Below, in pieces: positions 7,751 to 18,181 of a DNA stretch of 64,000 nt. This stretch comes from Bradymonas sediminis (GTDB lineage Bacteria > Myxococcota_A > Bradymonadia > Bradymonadales > Bradymonadaceae), in contig NZ_CP030032.1 of the NCBI RefSeq assembly GCF_003258315.1, forward strand, positions 720,001 through 784,000. Direction: 5' to 3'. The position numbers and the translations under genes are program-made. Each line of letters opens with the position of its first letter. Positions within the stretch are counted from its first letter, which is position 1. Below the pieces are notes generated by a model. That model was given only the letters and a program-made list of their open reading frames with translations. It searched no databases and was not told the DNA's origin.

Positions 7751-8686
7751 GTGTCGGCACTCCGGAACACCGTGCAAAATTCTGACTATCATTCAAGCCT
7801 CGCCGAATCCTTTGATGCGCCGGCGAGTCTGGAGCAGGTGCGCGCCGAGATCGACGCGCCAATGCTCGCGCCAAAATTTACGCAGGTGACGCTGCAAGGC
7901 GACGGACTCGTGGTCACGGTGGACGTCAAGCCGCGTATTCAGTGGTTGGCGATTGGACTGATCATCCTGGGCAGCGTCCTGATGTCCTTTGACGCCGGGC
8001 GATTGGACCTGGGCGGGCTCATCTGCTTTGGGATTCCTATCTTTTTTGGGGGCTTTGCGTTTCTTAAATTTGACGCCAATCGCATGGTTGGGGCCGGCCG
8101 GCATCAGTTGCGCATTTCGGCGGAGGGCATCCGGATAAGCGAAGACGGTGTGGGTGGCGACGAGTTGCTGCCCATGGGACAACTAAAACAGTATTTCCTT
8201 GAGGGGCGCCCGCCGAGAACGGATGGGCAAAGCACCATCTCCAGGCCGCCTTCTCCTGGCGACAGAGAGGTCGTGCGTCCTCCCGGCATATATTTTCGCT
8301 CGGCGGACGACTTTCAGCGTGTCTTTGACCTCAGAGGCATCATTTCCCAGGGCCGCCTGCTGCGTATCAAGTCGTCGACGAGCGAAGATTTTCTTGAGCT
8401 CGAATGGATCTTTTGGCTGGTCCGCCAATATATGCTCGCCATCGGCGTCTATCCAGGCTCGCCAAAGTCACCTGAATTGGTGGCGCCGCGTCGCGCGTCG
8501 AGCGACCTCGCGCCCAGGGCACTGCCAACGCCTGAGCTCGAGTCTCAGACCTTCGAGCTCGACGTGGCTCCCCAAGAATCGGAGGTCGTTTCGGCCGATT
8601 GGGGCGAAAATAACGATGCCCCCCTTGAACTCGAGCCCCGCGGTTTTAAGATACCGGTCGTGCAAGAAGACACCGACCCGTGGTGA
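7751..8686 (+). CDS. Hypothetical membrane protein
   Basis: Unrecognised 311-aa protein. The soluble N-terminus (1-55) is followed by two adjacent transmembrane segments (about 57-77 and 85-105), a predicted cytoplasmic domain (110-240) rich in short beta and aromatic patterns, and an acidic, Pro/Glu-rich tail (245-311). The TM pair next to a PH-like beta region resembles other small bacterial membrane proteins, but no family can be named. The start is a GTG at 7751 without a clear Shine-Dalgarno, so the true N-terminus is uncertain. It stands alone between the ferritin-like gene and dps. Confidence 0.55.
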   Translation: MSALRNTVQNSDYHSSLAESFDAPASLEQVRAEIDAPMLAPKFTQVTLQGDGLVVTVDVKPRIQWLAIGLIILGSVLMSFDAGRLDLGGLICFGIPIFFGGFAFLKFDANRMVGAGRHQLRISAEGIRISEDGVGGDELLPMGQLKQYFLEGRPPRTDGQSTISRPPSPGDREVVRPPGIYFRSADDFQRVFDLRGIISQGRLLRIKSSTSEDFLELEWIFWLVRQYMLAIGVYPGSPKSPELVAPRRASSDLAPRALPTPELESQTFELDVAPQESEVVSADWGENNDAPLELEPRGFKIPVVQEDTDPW

Positions 8687-8831
8687 GCCAGAGCGAGGCG
8701 CCTGCGCGTTTTTCCGAAATAAATAGCGCGCGCCGTTTGTTCTGGCACCAGATGAAGCGACTTGCGCTTCAGATATGATTTTTTCCGGACGTTCGAAATT
8801 TTCTGGGACGACCAAACCATAAGGAGGCTCA

Positions 8832-9299
8832 ATGAATATTGACATTGGTATTGAGAAGTCGACGCGAAATGAGATTGCTAAGGGCTTGTCGAAGGTGCTC
8901 GCCGATAGTTATACGCTCTATCTAAAGACGCATAACTATCATTGGAACGTCACCGGCCCGATGTTCCAGACCCTGCATAATATGTTCGAAGAGCAATATA
9001 CCGAGATGGCCGTGGCGGTGGATGATATCGCCGAGCGCATTCGCCAACTCGGGATGCCCGCGCCGGGAACCTTCAAGGAGTTCAAGGCATTGTCGGCCAT
9101 CAAAGAAGACGACGGCGTGCCCAAGGCGATGGATATGATTCGCAACCTCTGCGAGGCCAACGAGGCCGTCGCGCGCACCTCGCGCGAGGCGTTCAGCACC
9201 GCTGAGGCGGCCAACGACCAGCCCACCTGCGACCTGCTCACCCAGCGCATGCAGGTTCATGAGAAGACCGCGTGGATGCTGCGAAGCATGCTTGAATAG
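8832..9299 (+). CDS. dps: Dps-family DNA-binding ferritin-like protein
   Basis: Dps dodecamers oxidise Fe(II) with peroxide and protect DNA in stress or starvation. The 155-aa product matches family length and carries the intersubunit ferroxidase ligands His37 (HNYHWNVTG), His49, Glu53, Asp64 and Glu68 (VDDIAERI). The start is secured by a strong Shine-Dalgarno (AAGGAGG, 5-6 nt before the ATG). The N-terminal tail is short and not very basic, so DNA binding through a Lys-rich tail is not obvious. It is monocistronic, with a strong terminator downstream. Confidence 0.93.
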   Translation: MNIDIGIEKSTRNEIAKGLSKVLADSYTLYLKTHNYHWNVTGPMFQTLHNMFEEQYTEMAVAVDDIAERIRQLGMPAPGTFKEFKALSAIKEDDGVPKAMDMIRNLCEANEAVARTSREAFSTAEAANDQPTCDLLTQRMQVHEKTAWMLRSMLE

Positions 9300-9350
9300 T
9301 CTTCGGTTCGCGCCAATTTGGCCTGCTTTCTGAGGCCGCGTAGAACGAAA

Positions 9351-9388
9351 AACGCCCTCATCGCAACCGCGATGAGGGCGTTTTTTTT
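9351..9388 (+). terminator. Strong intrinsic terminator after dps
   Basis: AACGCCCTCATCGC (9351-9364) pairs with GCGATGAGGGCGTT (9369-9382) around an AACC loop and runs into an eight-T tract. Confidence 0.93.
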
Positions 9389-9491
9389 GGCTCCAATCAC
9401 CGCCGCCCCCCGCCCACTCTCCCCTCAAACACGAGCATCCGGGCCAGCGCTCTCGAATACTGGCTAAGGCTGCCTTTGCGAGCGCGTAGAA

Positions 9492-9520
9492 TTGATTGCC
9501 AAGCCCGCAGATGCTAGACT
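9492..9520 (+). promoter_or_regulatory. Predicted sigma70 promoter of the 9575 lipoprotein gene
   Basis: TTGATT (9492-9497), a 17-nt spacer, then TAGACT (9515-9520) preceded by TGC, an extended -10 pattern. It lies 55 nt before the ATG at 9575. Confidence 0.5.
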
Positions 9521-9574
9521 TGGGACGAGATAGTCGACAACAATTGATAACGCTTAAAAACTGGTGAGAGCTAA

Positions 9575-11377
9575 ATGGCTTCTTTTCACTCAAAAATAAT
9601 GTTGTTTTTAATGGCGTTCGCCCTGGTTGGTACATCCCTTTACGGGTGTGGCGACGCGAAGGTGAGCACCACGGTCGACCAGTCTCGAAACGCCGACGAC
9701 GCGACCGCGCCGCGGCTCGACGACAAATATTTCATGGTCGCCGGTGGCGAGACCCATCTGATCGGTAATGTCACCGAGACGATCCCGCTGAAGGTCTTTT
9801 TATACGATAAAGTGACCGGCGCTCCGGCCCCGAATCAGATCATCGGCTACGAGATTTTGGAGCCGACCGCGGGCGATGAAGTCGCGTCGCTCTCTTCCTA
9901 TAACGGCACCACGCACGAAGAGGGCTCCGCGTCGATCGACCTGCGCCTGGGCGCCCAGCCCGCGACGCTGCGGGTGCGCGCGAGCCACGAGCTGTCGAAC
10001 GCGGTCGAATTTGACATCGACATTGAGGCGATGGACACCGGCGACCTCGAGATCACGTTGGTGAACTCGAGCCCGTCGGTGATGCGCCTGAGCAATATCG
10101 ACATTCGCCTCTACCGAAACTCCGAGATTAGCTGCGCACAATTTCATCCCTTCCGCGACCATGGCGTCCAGGAATTGGATATGCGCACCGCCGCTTCGAC
10201 CAGCGTGAAGCCGCTCTTCGAGAACCTCGGCACCCGCGAGCGCTTCGTGGTCACCGCGCGCGCTCAGGGTGACGCCGGTCAGATCGCGTCGGCCGGCTGC
10301 GTCGAAGACATCGTCATGGAATCCGACCGGGTCACCCGACGCGAGCTGCTGCTTCAACTCATCCCGCTCAACCCGGTGGGTCGCTACGACGTGACCAGCC
10401 ACTGGGACTTCAGCAACGCCCTGGCCGAGTCCGGCTCGGTGGGCTCCACGATCATGACCGTGCTCAATATCTTCGAGAACCCCGGGCAGGGGCTCTACGA
10501 CGGCATGATGGCGCTGATTCGCAACTTCGTCGGCGTGATCGGCGTGGGCGTTGACGCCTTTATGAACGTCACCGGTCTCGACGACGTGCTCATCAACGCG
10601 ATCAATACCGCAGTTGAGAATAACGATGCGCTGCGACGCATTCGCGACGCCGGGCGAGACTTGCGCGACGTCGTGGCGAACCTCGAAGTTCATAGCGAGC
10701 TGACCATCGGCAAGATGTTCTCGGATTACGAGTTCCGTGGCACCGATAACTGGTTGGGCATCACCCTCTATTGGCGCTGGAATTGTGACTCGAACTCGCC
10801 GGCCGATTGCGGCGCGATCAATATTCAGGCCGACGGCGAGGGTGACCTCGGCGAGCTGGGCGTGCTGAGCTCGGATTGGACCGGGCGAATCATCGCCTAC
10901 AACCAACTTCAGATTGACCGCCACCCGCTCTCGCTGCGCTACGGGCGCCTGATGATGTACGTGCTCAACCAGATCATCATCCCCGAGATCACCGGCGGCG
11001 AGTCGCACTCGCTGAGCGAAGCGTTCACCGGTTGGGTTTGTGGCGGCTTGGTCGGCTCGATCGCCGACAGCAATGGTGAGATTTGCGCCCCGGATCTTCT
11101 GGGCGGCAGTTGCTTCGACGCCGCTGGTGCGTGTGTGAGCGCGGTGTCGAGCGTCTTCGGTTTGGCCGATCTTCTGGTCAACGAATTGGAATATGATGTG
11201 GGCTTAAGCATCGCCGGTGAGGGCACGCTCATCGAGGTGACCTCCGATGGTATCGTCGACAGCATCACCAACGGCGTCTTCGAAGGCACCATGCGCACCA
11301 CCAGCGATTCCAACGGCAACGCCCAGGCCTCTGGTATCTCGGCCACCTGGGAGGGTGTCCGCGCGGATCAACAATGA
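9575..11377 (+). CDS. Large lipoprotein with N-terminal Ig-like domain
   Basis: A 600-aa predicted lipoprotein. The signal peptide ends at lipobox LYGC (Cys25). Residues about 50-155 form a beta-rich domain with the pattern of invasin/Big-type Ig folds (IPLKVFLYDKVTGAPAPN, ATLRVRASHELSN). A mid-domain has two conserved Cys, and a helical segment (around 290-370) is followed by another beta-rich C-terminal half. There is no catalytic motif that I recognise. A GGTGAGAG sequence precedes the ATG, and a promoter is predicted upstream. Likely an outer-membrane-anchored surface or periplasmic protein. A 15-bp perfect hairpin follows. Confidence 0.7.
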   Translation: MASFHSKIMLFLMAFALVGTSLYGCGDAKVSTTVDQSRNADDATAPRLDDKYFMVAGGETHLIGNVTETIPLKVFLYDKVTGAPAPNQIIGYEILEPTAGDEVASLSSYNGTTHEEGSASIDLRLGAQPATLRVRASHELSNAVEFDIDIEAMDTGDLEITLVNSSPSVMRLSNIDIRLYRNSEISCAQFHPFRDHGVQELDMRTAASTSVKPLFENLGTRERFVVTARAQGDAGQIASAGCVEDIVMESDRVTRRELLLQLIPLNPVGRYDVTSHWDFSNALAESGSVGSTIMTVLNIFENPGQGLYDGMMALIRNFVGVIGVGVDAFMNVTGLDDVLINAINTAVENNDALRRIRDAGRDLRDVVANLEVHSELTIGKMFSDYEFRGTDNWLGITLYWRWNCDSNSPADCGAINIQADGEGDLGELGVLSSDWTGRIIAYNQLQIDRHPLSLRYGRLMMYVLNQIIIPEITGGESHSLSEAFTGWVCGGLVGSIADSNGEICAPDLLGGSCFDAAGACVSAVSSVFGLADLLVNELEYDVGLSIAGEGTLIEVTSDGIVDSITNGVFEGTMRTTSDSNGNAQASGISATWEGVRADQQ

Positions 11378-11410
11378 GTCACGCTGTGGGTATCCAAGCG
11401 CCACGATCCG

Positions 11411-11444
11411 CCACAAAATCGGTGCCAGTGCACCGATTTTGTGG
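11411..11444 (+). terminator. Perfect 15-bp hairpin with 4-nt loop
   Basis: CCACAAAATCGGTGC (11411-11425) pairs without mismatch to GCACCGATTTTGTGG (11430-11444), loop CAGT. It lies 34 nt after the lipoprotein stop and 107 nt before the PP2C gene. It is AT-rich at the base and no real U tract follows (GATTCTTT), so terminator is the likeliest call but not certain. Confidence 0.6.
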
Positions 11445-11550
11445 GATTCTTTACCTGAACCGAAACTACGCATATACTTCGGCCGAAATCGGGCGAAATT
11501 TGCCCAACTAATTTGTTTTGATCCCTCTGGGGTTCATTTAGGAAGCGTAC

Positions 11551-12324
11551 ATGAAGCTTATTTGTGCCGGGATGACGGACGTCGGCAGCACGCGAGACCA
11601 CAACGAAGACGATTTCTACCTTTCCGACGGAAAGGAGGCGCTGTGTGTTGTTGCTGATGGTATGGGCGGGCATCGCTCGGGCGAAGTTGCCAGCGCGATG
11701 GCCATTAAGGCGATGGTCGAATATTATCGCGAAACCATGTCGGACGAAGCGTCCGCCCCCGATCCACCCGTTGGCGAAGACGGCGAGGAGGTCGATCTCA
11801 TCGAGTATCGCCTGCGCGAGGCCGTCTTAAGCGCGAACACCGCGGTCTTCACCGCCGCCTCCGAGAGCGAGATGTACCAGGGCATGGGAACCACCATCGT
11901 CCTTGGGTATTTCACCAACGATGGCGCCTATTTCGCAAATATTGGCGACTCCCGCGCCTACCGCTTCCGCGACGGCAAGCTCGAGCAGCGCACCGAGGAC
12001 CACTCCCTGGCCAACGAATATGTGCGCATGGGAATCCTGGCCGCCGAGGATATCGAGTATTTCCCCTATAAGAACGTCATCACCCGCGCATGTGGCCTGG
12101 CCGACGAAGTCGAAGTCGACGTCCACTTCGAGGAGATGCAGGTCGATGATATCTTCCTTTTCTGCTCCGACGGCCTCAGCGATATGATTCGCGACGGTCA
12201 GATTGAGCAGCTATTTAAGGAAGAAGACGACCTCGAAAAACTCTGCCGGCGCCTCATCGACGTCGCCAATGAAAACGGCGGTGAGGATAATATCACCGTC
12301 ATCTTGGCCAAGGTCACCGAATAA
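11551..12324 (+). CDS. PP2C-family Ser/Thr protein phosphatase
   Basis: A 257-aa stand-alone metal-dependent phosphatase of the Stp1/PrpC type that reverses Hanks-kinase phosphorylation in the cytoplasm. Motifs in order: GSTRDHNEDDF, VVADGMGGHRSGEVAS (metal-binding Asp), GMGTTIVL, NIGDSRAYRF, TEDHSL, FCSDGLSDMI and GGEDNITV, so all metal ligands are present. It is 20-30 aa longer than Stp1 because of an acidic insert around residues 65-85. It is monocistronic with its own terminator. A cognate kinase candidate is encoded at 33091-34275, but the two genes are not linked. Confidence 0.92.
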   Translation: MKLICAGMTDVGSTRDHNEDDFYLSDGKEALCVVADGMGGHRSGEVASAMAIKAMVEYYRETMSDEASAPDPPVGEDGEEVDLIEYRLREAVLSANTAVFTAASESEMYQGMGTTIVLGYFTNDGAYFANIGDSRAYRFRDGKLEQRTEDHSLANEYVRMGILAAEDIEYFPYKNVITRACGLADEVEVDVHFEEMQVDDIFLFCSDGLSDMIRDGQIEQLFKEEDDLEKLCRRLIDVANENGGEDNITVILAKVTE

Positions 12325-12358
12325 GCCAAACAGAGCGTCCCAGATTTAGAGTAGTCAG

Positions 12359-12383
12359 AAGGCCCGCGAAAGCGGGCTTTTTG
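12359..12383 (+). terminator. Intrinsic terminator after the PP2C gene
   Basis: A GCCCGC/GCGGGC stem (12362-12367 and 12372-12377) with a GAAA loop, extended by A-T pairs and ending in TTTTT. Confidence 0.85.
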
Positions 12384-12521
12384 ATTTTCTTGGCCCAATG
12401 ACGCAACAAATAAGCGCCGATTGCCGAAAACTCATGTGGGGAGCACGCGCAGCGTCTCCCACATGCATGATTCAACTGGCAAATTATCAAGGCGCAACGG
12501 GGCGCCAGGCGAGGTTCTGGA

Positions 12522-13808
12522 ATGATGACCAATGAGTTCAATGAACGTGAGCCGTGTCGTGTCGATAGCGCCGAAGTCGACGTCGATTTTTCGACGGTCT
12601 CCCCAGCTGAGCGCGCCGCGCGTTGGGCGATTTGGCGCGTGGCGGGGGTTGGGTTTGCGCGGTTTGCTGGGCTCCTACATACCGTTCAAGATGATCTTCG
12701 AGGCCTCTTCCAGGCCGATGATATCACCCAGCGCGCGGTGCTTGAGCGAGCGAATTTTCAGCAAAAGATTCTGGCTCGTCTGCTCGAATGCCTGCAAAGC
12801 GTTGACCCGGAGGATGCCTACGCCCGCGAGGTCGCGGCGCTTGGGCCAAATGGGCAGCTTCTGGCGATTGGTGACCCTCGGTACCCCCGCCAATTGCTCG
12901 ACCTGCGCTATCCCCCGGTCTTCTTATATCTGCGCGGAAACCTCAGCGGTCTGAGCTTCGACGACACCGTCGCTGTGGTCGGGAGCCGCGCGGTGCAATG
13001 CGCTCAGGCGGGGCTCGCCAGGCGCATCGCCGGTGACCTGGCAGGCGAGGGCGTGGCGACGGTCAGCGGCGGGGCGCTCGGTGTCGACGCGGCAGCTCAC
13101 CTTGGTTGCCTGGACGCGGGGGCGCCCACCATCGCGGTGCTAGCCGGGGGCGTCGACCGCCCGTCACCGCGCCGAAACGCCGCGATTTTCGAGCGCATCG
13201 TCAACCAGGGTGCGCTCATCAGCGAATACCCACTCGGCGTCAAACCACGGGCATATCACTTCCAGCGGCGCAACGAATTGATCGCCGCGCTCAGCCGGGC
13301 CACCGTGGTCGTGCGCGCCGGCCTCACCAGCGGCACGATGCTCACCGCCCGCGCCGCCGCCGAGATCGGCCGGCCGATCTGCGCGGTGCCCGGCGACCCC
13401 GATGAGCCGCTGGCGGCCGGATGCAATCAACTGCTGGTCGAGGGCGCCGCGTGCGTGCGCGATGCCCGCGATATCCTCGCGTGCGTCTTCGGCGCCGCCG
13501 AGGACGGCACGCAACTTCGGCTCGATTCATTGCGGCCGAAGCGCTCCACTCGACCACGCCCGCGGCCCCCAGTAGCTCGCCCACCGGCGCGGCGCGTCGT
13601 GGACCTCACTGTCTTCTCGGCAGACGCCCAGGCGCTCTTTAAGGCCCTCGACGCACTCGCCGGCAAGGCGGGCGCCGATGTCGGGCGCGACGAGCTGAAG
13701 CGCCATATCGACTGGGCTGAATCGCGACTCTGCCCGGCGATGCTTGAGCTCGAGTTGGGCGGCGCGATCCACAAAAAAGCCGGCGCGAATCGATTTCGGC
13801 CGGCTTAA
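12522..13808 (+). CDS. dprA: DNA processing protein DprA/Smf
   Basis: DprA loads RecA on incoming single-stranded DNA during natural transformation. The 428-aa protein has an N-terminal SAM/HhH-like region (30-100), a Rossmann-like DprA core with VAVVGSRAVQ, VSGGALGVDAAAH, TIAVLAGGVDRPSP, ISEYPLG, FQRRNELIAALS, RAGLTSGTMLTA and AVPGDPDEPLAAGCNQLL, and a C-terminal winged-helix-like segment (about 365-428) after a Pro/Arg-rich linker. The usual SGxARGID motif reads SGGALGVD, losing the Arg. Two adjacent ATGs exist (12522, 12525). No other competence genes are nearby. Confidence 0.92.
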   Translation: MMTNEFNEREPCRVDSAEVDVDFSTVSPAERAARWAIWRVAGVGFARFAGLLHTVQDDLRGLFQADDITQRAVLERANFQQKILARLLECLQSVDPEDAYAREVAALGPNGQLLAIGDPRYPRQLLDLRYPPVFLYLRGNLSGLSFDDTVAVVGSRAVQCAQAGLARRIAGDLAGEGVATVSGGALGVDAAAHLGCLDAGAPTIAVLAGGVDRPSPRRNAAIFERIVNQGALISEYPLGVKPRAYHFQRRNELIAALSRATVVVRAGLTSGTMLTARAAAEIGRPICAVPGDPDEPLAAGCNQLLVEGAACVRDARDILACVFGAAEDGTQLRLDSLRPKRSTRPRPRPPVARPPARRVVDLTVFSADAQALFKALDALAGKAGADVGRDELKRHIDWAESRLCPAMLELELGGAIHKKAGANRFRPA

Positions 13809-13840
13809 TCTGTGCGCGTAAGCGCGCTATTTATCGCCGC

Positions 13841-15271
13841 TTAGGGTCGCAGCATGCCTTCCCATCGCTCGATAAATCGGGGCAGGGCGAGGAAGTGAAC
13901 CGAGGTGCCCTCGGCGGTATATTTTTCTTCCATAATCCGCGCGTTCTCATGCATCTCGCCGATGATGCGTCCCATCTTAAACGGGATCAGCAGGGTCGCC
14001 TTGCTCATGGCGTCTTCCTGCGCCTGGATGATGCTCGCGCGCAATTCGGCGAGCCCTGCGTCGGAATGCCCGCTGATCTTCAGCGCATCGGTGATGCCCA
14101 GGCTCCAGATCTCGAGGTCCAGGCGCTTGAGCGCGTCTTCGTCGAGGCGGTCGATCTTATTGAAAACAATCTGCTGGGGGATTTCGCTGGCGTCGATGGA
14201 GGCGAGGGTCTCCCGCGTGACGCGCAGCTGATCTTTCCACTGGGAATCGCTGGCGTCGACCACGATAATTTGAAGTTGGGCGTCGCGCGCCTCATCAAGG
14301 GTCGAGCGAAACGAGGCCACCAACTCATGCGGCAGATTGGTGATAAAGCCGACGGTGTCCGAGATAAGAATCTGCGGCTTGGTCGGCGGGTCGATGCGGC
14401 GAACGGTCGTGCCCAGCGTCGCGAATAATTTATCCTCGACGAGCACATCGCTGCCGGTCAGCCCGCGCATCAGCGTCGACTTGCCGGCGTTGGTATAGCC
14501 CACCAGAACCGCCTGGAAGGTGTCGCTTCGCTGCTCGCGGCGCGCCGACTCGGTGGCCTGGATTTCGGCCAATTCGCGGCGCAATTCGGAGAGGCGGTCG
14601 CGCGAGTGTTGGCGCGCCAACTCGAGGTTGGAATGCCCGCGCCCACCACGCCCGCTGATGCCGCCGCCACCACCGTGGCGGTCATCGCCGGTGTTGCTGT
14701 CGCGCAGGCGCGGCATCTCGTAGCGAAGCCGCGCAATCTCGACTTCGAGGCGCGACTCGCGCGTCTGCGCGCGTTGCTCAAAGATGCGCAGGATGACCGC
14801 GCTTCGATCCATGACCTCGACGCCCAGCGCCGCCTGCAAGACCCGCTGCTGGCGCGGGGCGAGGTCGGCGTCGACGAGGATTAGGTTGATATCTCCGGGC
14901 GAAATCGCGTCGGAATCCGCATCTTCATCGTTCGCGTGGAACGCGCCGAAGTCGTCTTCTTCGAGGTCATCATCCTCGAAGTCGTCTTCCTCCAACTCCT
15001 CGGCCAACTCGCCGTCGACGCCCGGGCCGCCGGTGAGGCGGGCGACCTCGCGCAATTTTCCCTTCCCCATGATCAGCGTGCTGGAATCGCTGGCGCGCCG
15101 CTGCGTCTCCAGCCCCATCACGTCGATGCCAAGGGTGTTTGCCAATAGTCTGAGCTCCGCGCAGGAGCGCGCCATATCCTCGTCGCTCTTATTGGGGGTT
15201 TGCACCGCCAGGATAAGCGCTTGATAGGTTTTCGACTGCTGGACTTCCGGAATATGCGTCTTTGATGTCAT
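13841..15271 (-). CDS. hflX: GTPase HflX
   Basis: HflX is a ribosome-associated GTPase that splits stalled ribosomes. The 476-aa protein has an N-terminal HflX domain, a coiled-coil linker and a G domain with GYTNAGKSTL (G1), the LFATLGTT switch I, DTVGFI (G3) and NKIDRLDE (G4). The ATG at 15271 is chosen over an upstream start because the family N-terminus begins here and GGAAA precedes it. Two things are odd. An acidic insertion at about residues 86-125 (nearly all Glu/Asp) sits inside the N-terminal domain. The canonical glycine loop is replaced by GGGGGISGRGGRGHSN. Convergent with dprA. Confidence 0.93.
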   Translation of the reverse strand: MTSKTHIPEVQQSKTYQALILAVQTPNKSDEDMARSCAELRLLANTLGIDVMGLETQRRASDSSTLIMGKGKLREVARLTGGPGVDGELAEELEEDDFEDDDLEEDDFGAFHANDEDADSDAISPGDINLILVDADLAPRQQRVLQAALGVEVMDRSAVILRIFEQRAQTRESRLEVEIARLRYEMPRLRDSNTGDDRHGGGGGISGRGGRGHSNLELARQHSRDRLSELRRELAEIQATESARREQRSDTFQAVLVGYTNAGKSTLMRGLTGSDVLVEDKLFATLGTTVRRIDPPTKPQILISDTVGFITNLPHELVASFRSTLDEARDAQLQIIVVDASDSQWKDQLRVTRETLASIDASEIPQQIVFNKIDRLDEDALKRLDLEIWSLGITDALKISGHSDAGLAELRASIIQAQEDAMSKATLLIPFKMGRIIGEMHENARIMEEKYTAEGTSVHFLALPRFIERWEGMLRP

Positions 15272-15579
15272 AGATTTCCAAATATATTTGAGTGCGAGCG
15301 CCCATTTCAACGTGCTTCGTTGAAATGGGCAATGGGGGCCGCAGATGCACGCGTCCGTTGGGTTGAGCATGGAGACGGCACCGATCGATGTCAAGGTCAG
15401 CGGTTTGTGCGGGGAGGCTCGGGCCGCTCAGAAATAGGGGGCACGCTGCGCTCGCGCCGCCAATCGACCGGCTCGAAGACACGTGCTCGCGTTGACTCTG
15501 CCTGCGCGCGGTTGTACCCATTTGGGCGACAAAATGTTGGTGTTTCCGCGCGTTTTTTGCGGCTTTCTTGAGGTCGATT
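15272..15579. other. Divergent intergenic region hflX / aminotransferase
   Basis: 308 nt without a supported gene. It must hold promoters for both flanking genes, but I cannot assign clear -35/-10 pairs. The only defined structure is the hairpin at 15300-15330. Confidence 0.6.
15300..15330 (-). promoter_or_regulatory. Perfect 13-bp hairpin in the hflX leader region
   Basis: GCCCATTTCAACG (15300-15312) pairs with CGTTGAAATGGGC (15318-15330), 5-nt loop. It is 28 nt upstream of the hflX ATG and would be in its 5' leader if transcription starts further upstream. No U tract in either direction. Confidence 0.5.
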
Positions 15580-16725
15580 ATGTCCAGAAAATATCTGCTA
15601 GCCCCCGGGCCCACGCCCATCCCCGAAGAGGCGCGACTGGCGATGGCCAGGAGCATTATTCACCACCGCGGACCCGAGTTCCGCGAGGTCTTCGCAGATA
15701 CGCGCCAACGGCTGGCCTGGCTCTTTGAGACCGAGCAGCCGGTGCTCACGGTGACCGCCAGCGGCACCGGGACCTTCGAGGCGGGGATGATCAACTTCAC
15801 CCGTCGCGACGACACCATCATCTGCATCGGCGGCGGGAAGTTCGGCGAGCGCTGGGCCGAAGTGGGCCGCGCCTATGGCATGAACGTGGTCGAGCTGGAC
15901 GTGGAGTGGGGCAAGGTCGCCCGGCCCGAGCAGGTCGCCGAGGCGCTGGCCGCCCACCCGGAGTGCGCCATGGTCACGCTGACCGCCAGCGAGACCTCCA
16001 CCGGCGTGATGCACCCGGTCGCCGAGATCGCCAAGGTCGTGCAGGAGCAGAGCAACGCGCTGTTTGCGGTCGACGCGATCACCGCCCTGGGCGTGCATAA
16101 ATTGCCGATGGACGCGCTCGGCATCGATGTGATGGTCGCCGGCTCCCAAAAAGCCTTCGGCATCCCGCCGGGCGTTGGGTTTTTGGCCGCCAGTGAGCGC
16201 GCGTGGGAGCGCGCCGAGCACTCCGACCACCCGCGCTATTATTTCGATCTGCTGCGCGAGAAGAAAAAGCAGCTCGGCGAGCAGACCGCGTTTACCCCGG
16301 GTGTCACACAGATTATCGCCGCCCAGGTGGTGCTCAAGATGATGATGGAAGAGGGGCACGACGCCCTGATCGAGCGCCACCGCCTCAACGCCGAGGCGAC
16401 CCGCGCCGGCGCCCTCGCCCTGGGCCTGAGCCTGCTGGCAGAGAGCCCGAGCGACGCGGTCTCGGCGGTTCTTTTGCCCGACGGGCTTTCCGCCCCCGAT
16501 TTGGTGCGTATCATGCGGGAGCGCTACGGCGTGACCATCGCTGGCGGCCACGACGCGCTCAAGCCGAAGATGATTCGCATCGGGCATATCGGGTTTTTTG
16601 AGCGCAGCGATATCCTGACCGCGCTGAGCACCCTGGAGTTGGCGCTGGCCGAGCTTGGCATGGACGTCGACGCGGGCGCCGGCGTTCGCGCCGCGCAGCA
16701 GGTCTACGCCAAGGCGCAGGCTTAA
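15580..16725 (+). CDS. Class V PLP aminotransferase (alanine/serine-glyoxylate type)
   Basis: Cytoplasmic PLP enzyme of the alanine-glyoxylate/serine-pyruvate aminotransferase group, 381 aa. It has the N-terminal LLAPGPTPIPEEA motif, TASGTGTFEA (phosphate pocket), the Asp that pairs with the pyridine N (Asp165 in FAVDAIT) and the Schiff-base Lys191 in GSQKAFGIPPG, plus a C-terminal RIGHIGF. The ATG at 15580 is preferred to a TTG at 15568 because GAGG lies 6-9 nt upstream and the family starts here. The donor (Ala, Ser or another amino acid) cannot be decided. A terminator separates it from purA. Confidence 0.88.
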   Translation: MSRKYLLAPGPTPIPEEARLAMARSIIHHRGPEFREVFADTRQRLAWLFETEQPVLTVTASGTGTFEAGMINFTRRDDTIICIGGGKFGERWAEVGRAYGMNVVELDVEWGKVARPEQVAEALAAHPECAMVTLTASETSTGVMHPVAEIAKVVQEQSNALFAVDAITALGVHKLPMDALGIDVMVAGSQKAFGIPPGVGFLAASERAWERAEHSDHPRYYFDLLREKKKQLGEQTAFTPGVTQIIAAQVVLKMMMEEGHDALIERHRLNAEATRAGALALGLSLLAESPSDAVSAVLLPDGLSAPDLVRIMRERYGVTIAGGHDALKPKMIRIGHIGFFERSDILTALSTLELALAELGMDVDAGAGVRAAQQVYAKAQA

Positions 16726-16753
16726 GAGCTTCTCGACCGATGAGATGCCTCTG

Positions 16754-18125
<1,372 letters not shown>

Positions 18126-18181
18126 AGACCGTGCACCTCCGCGAAGATGATTTTATTGAGTATAATTTGTGAGAATGACTG

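Noticed and set aside
9800-11008. 402-aa open frame on the minus strand
   Set aside because: Antisense to the 9575 lipoprotein; His/Val/Asp-rich translation without domains.
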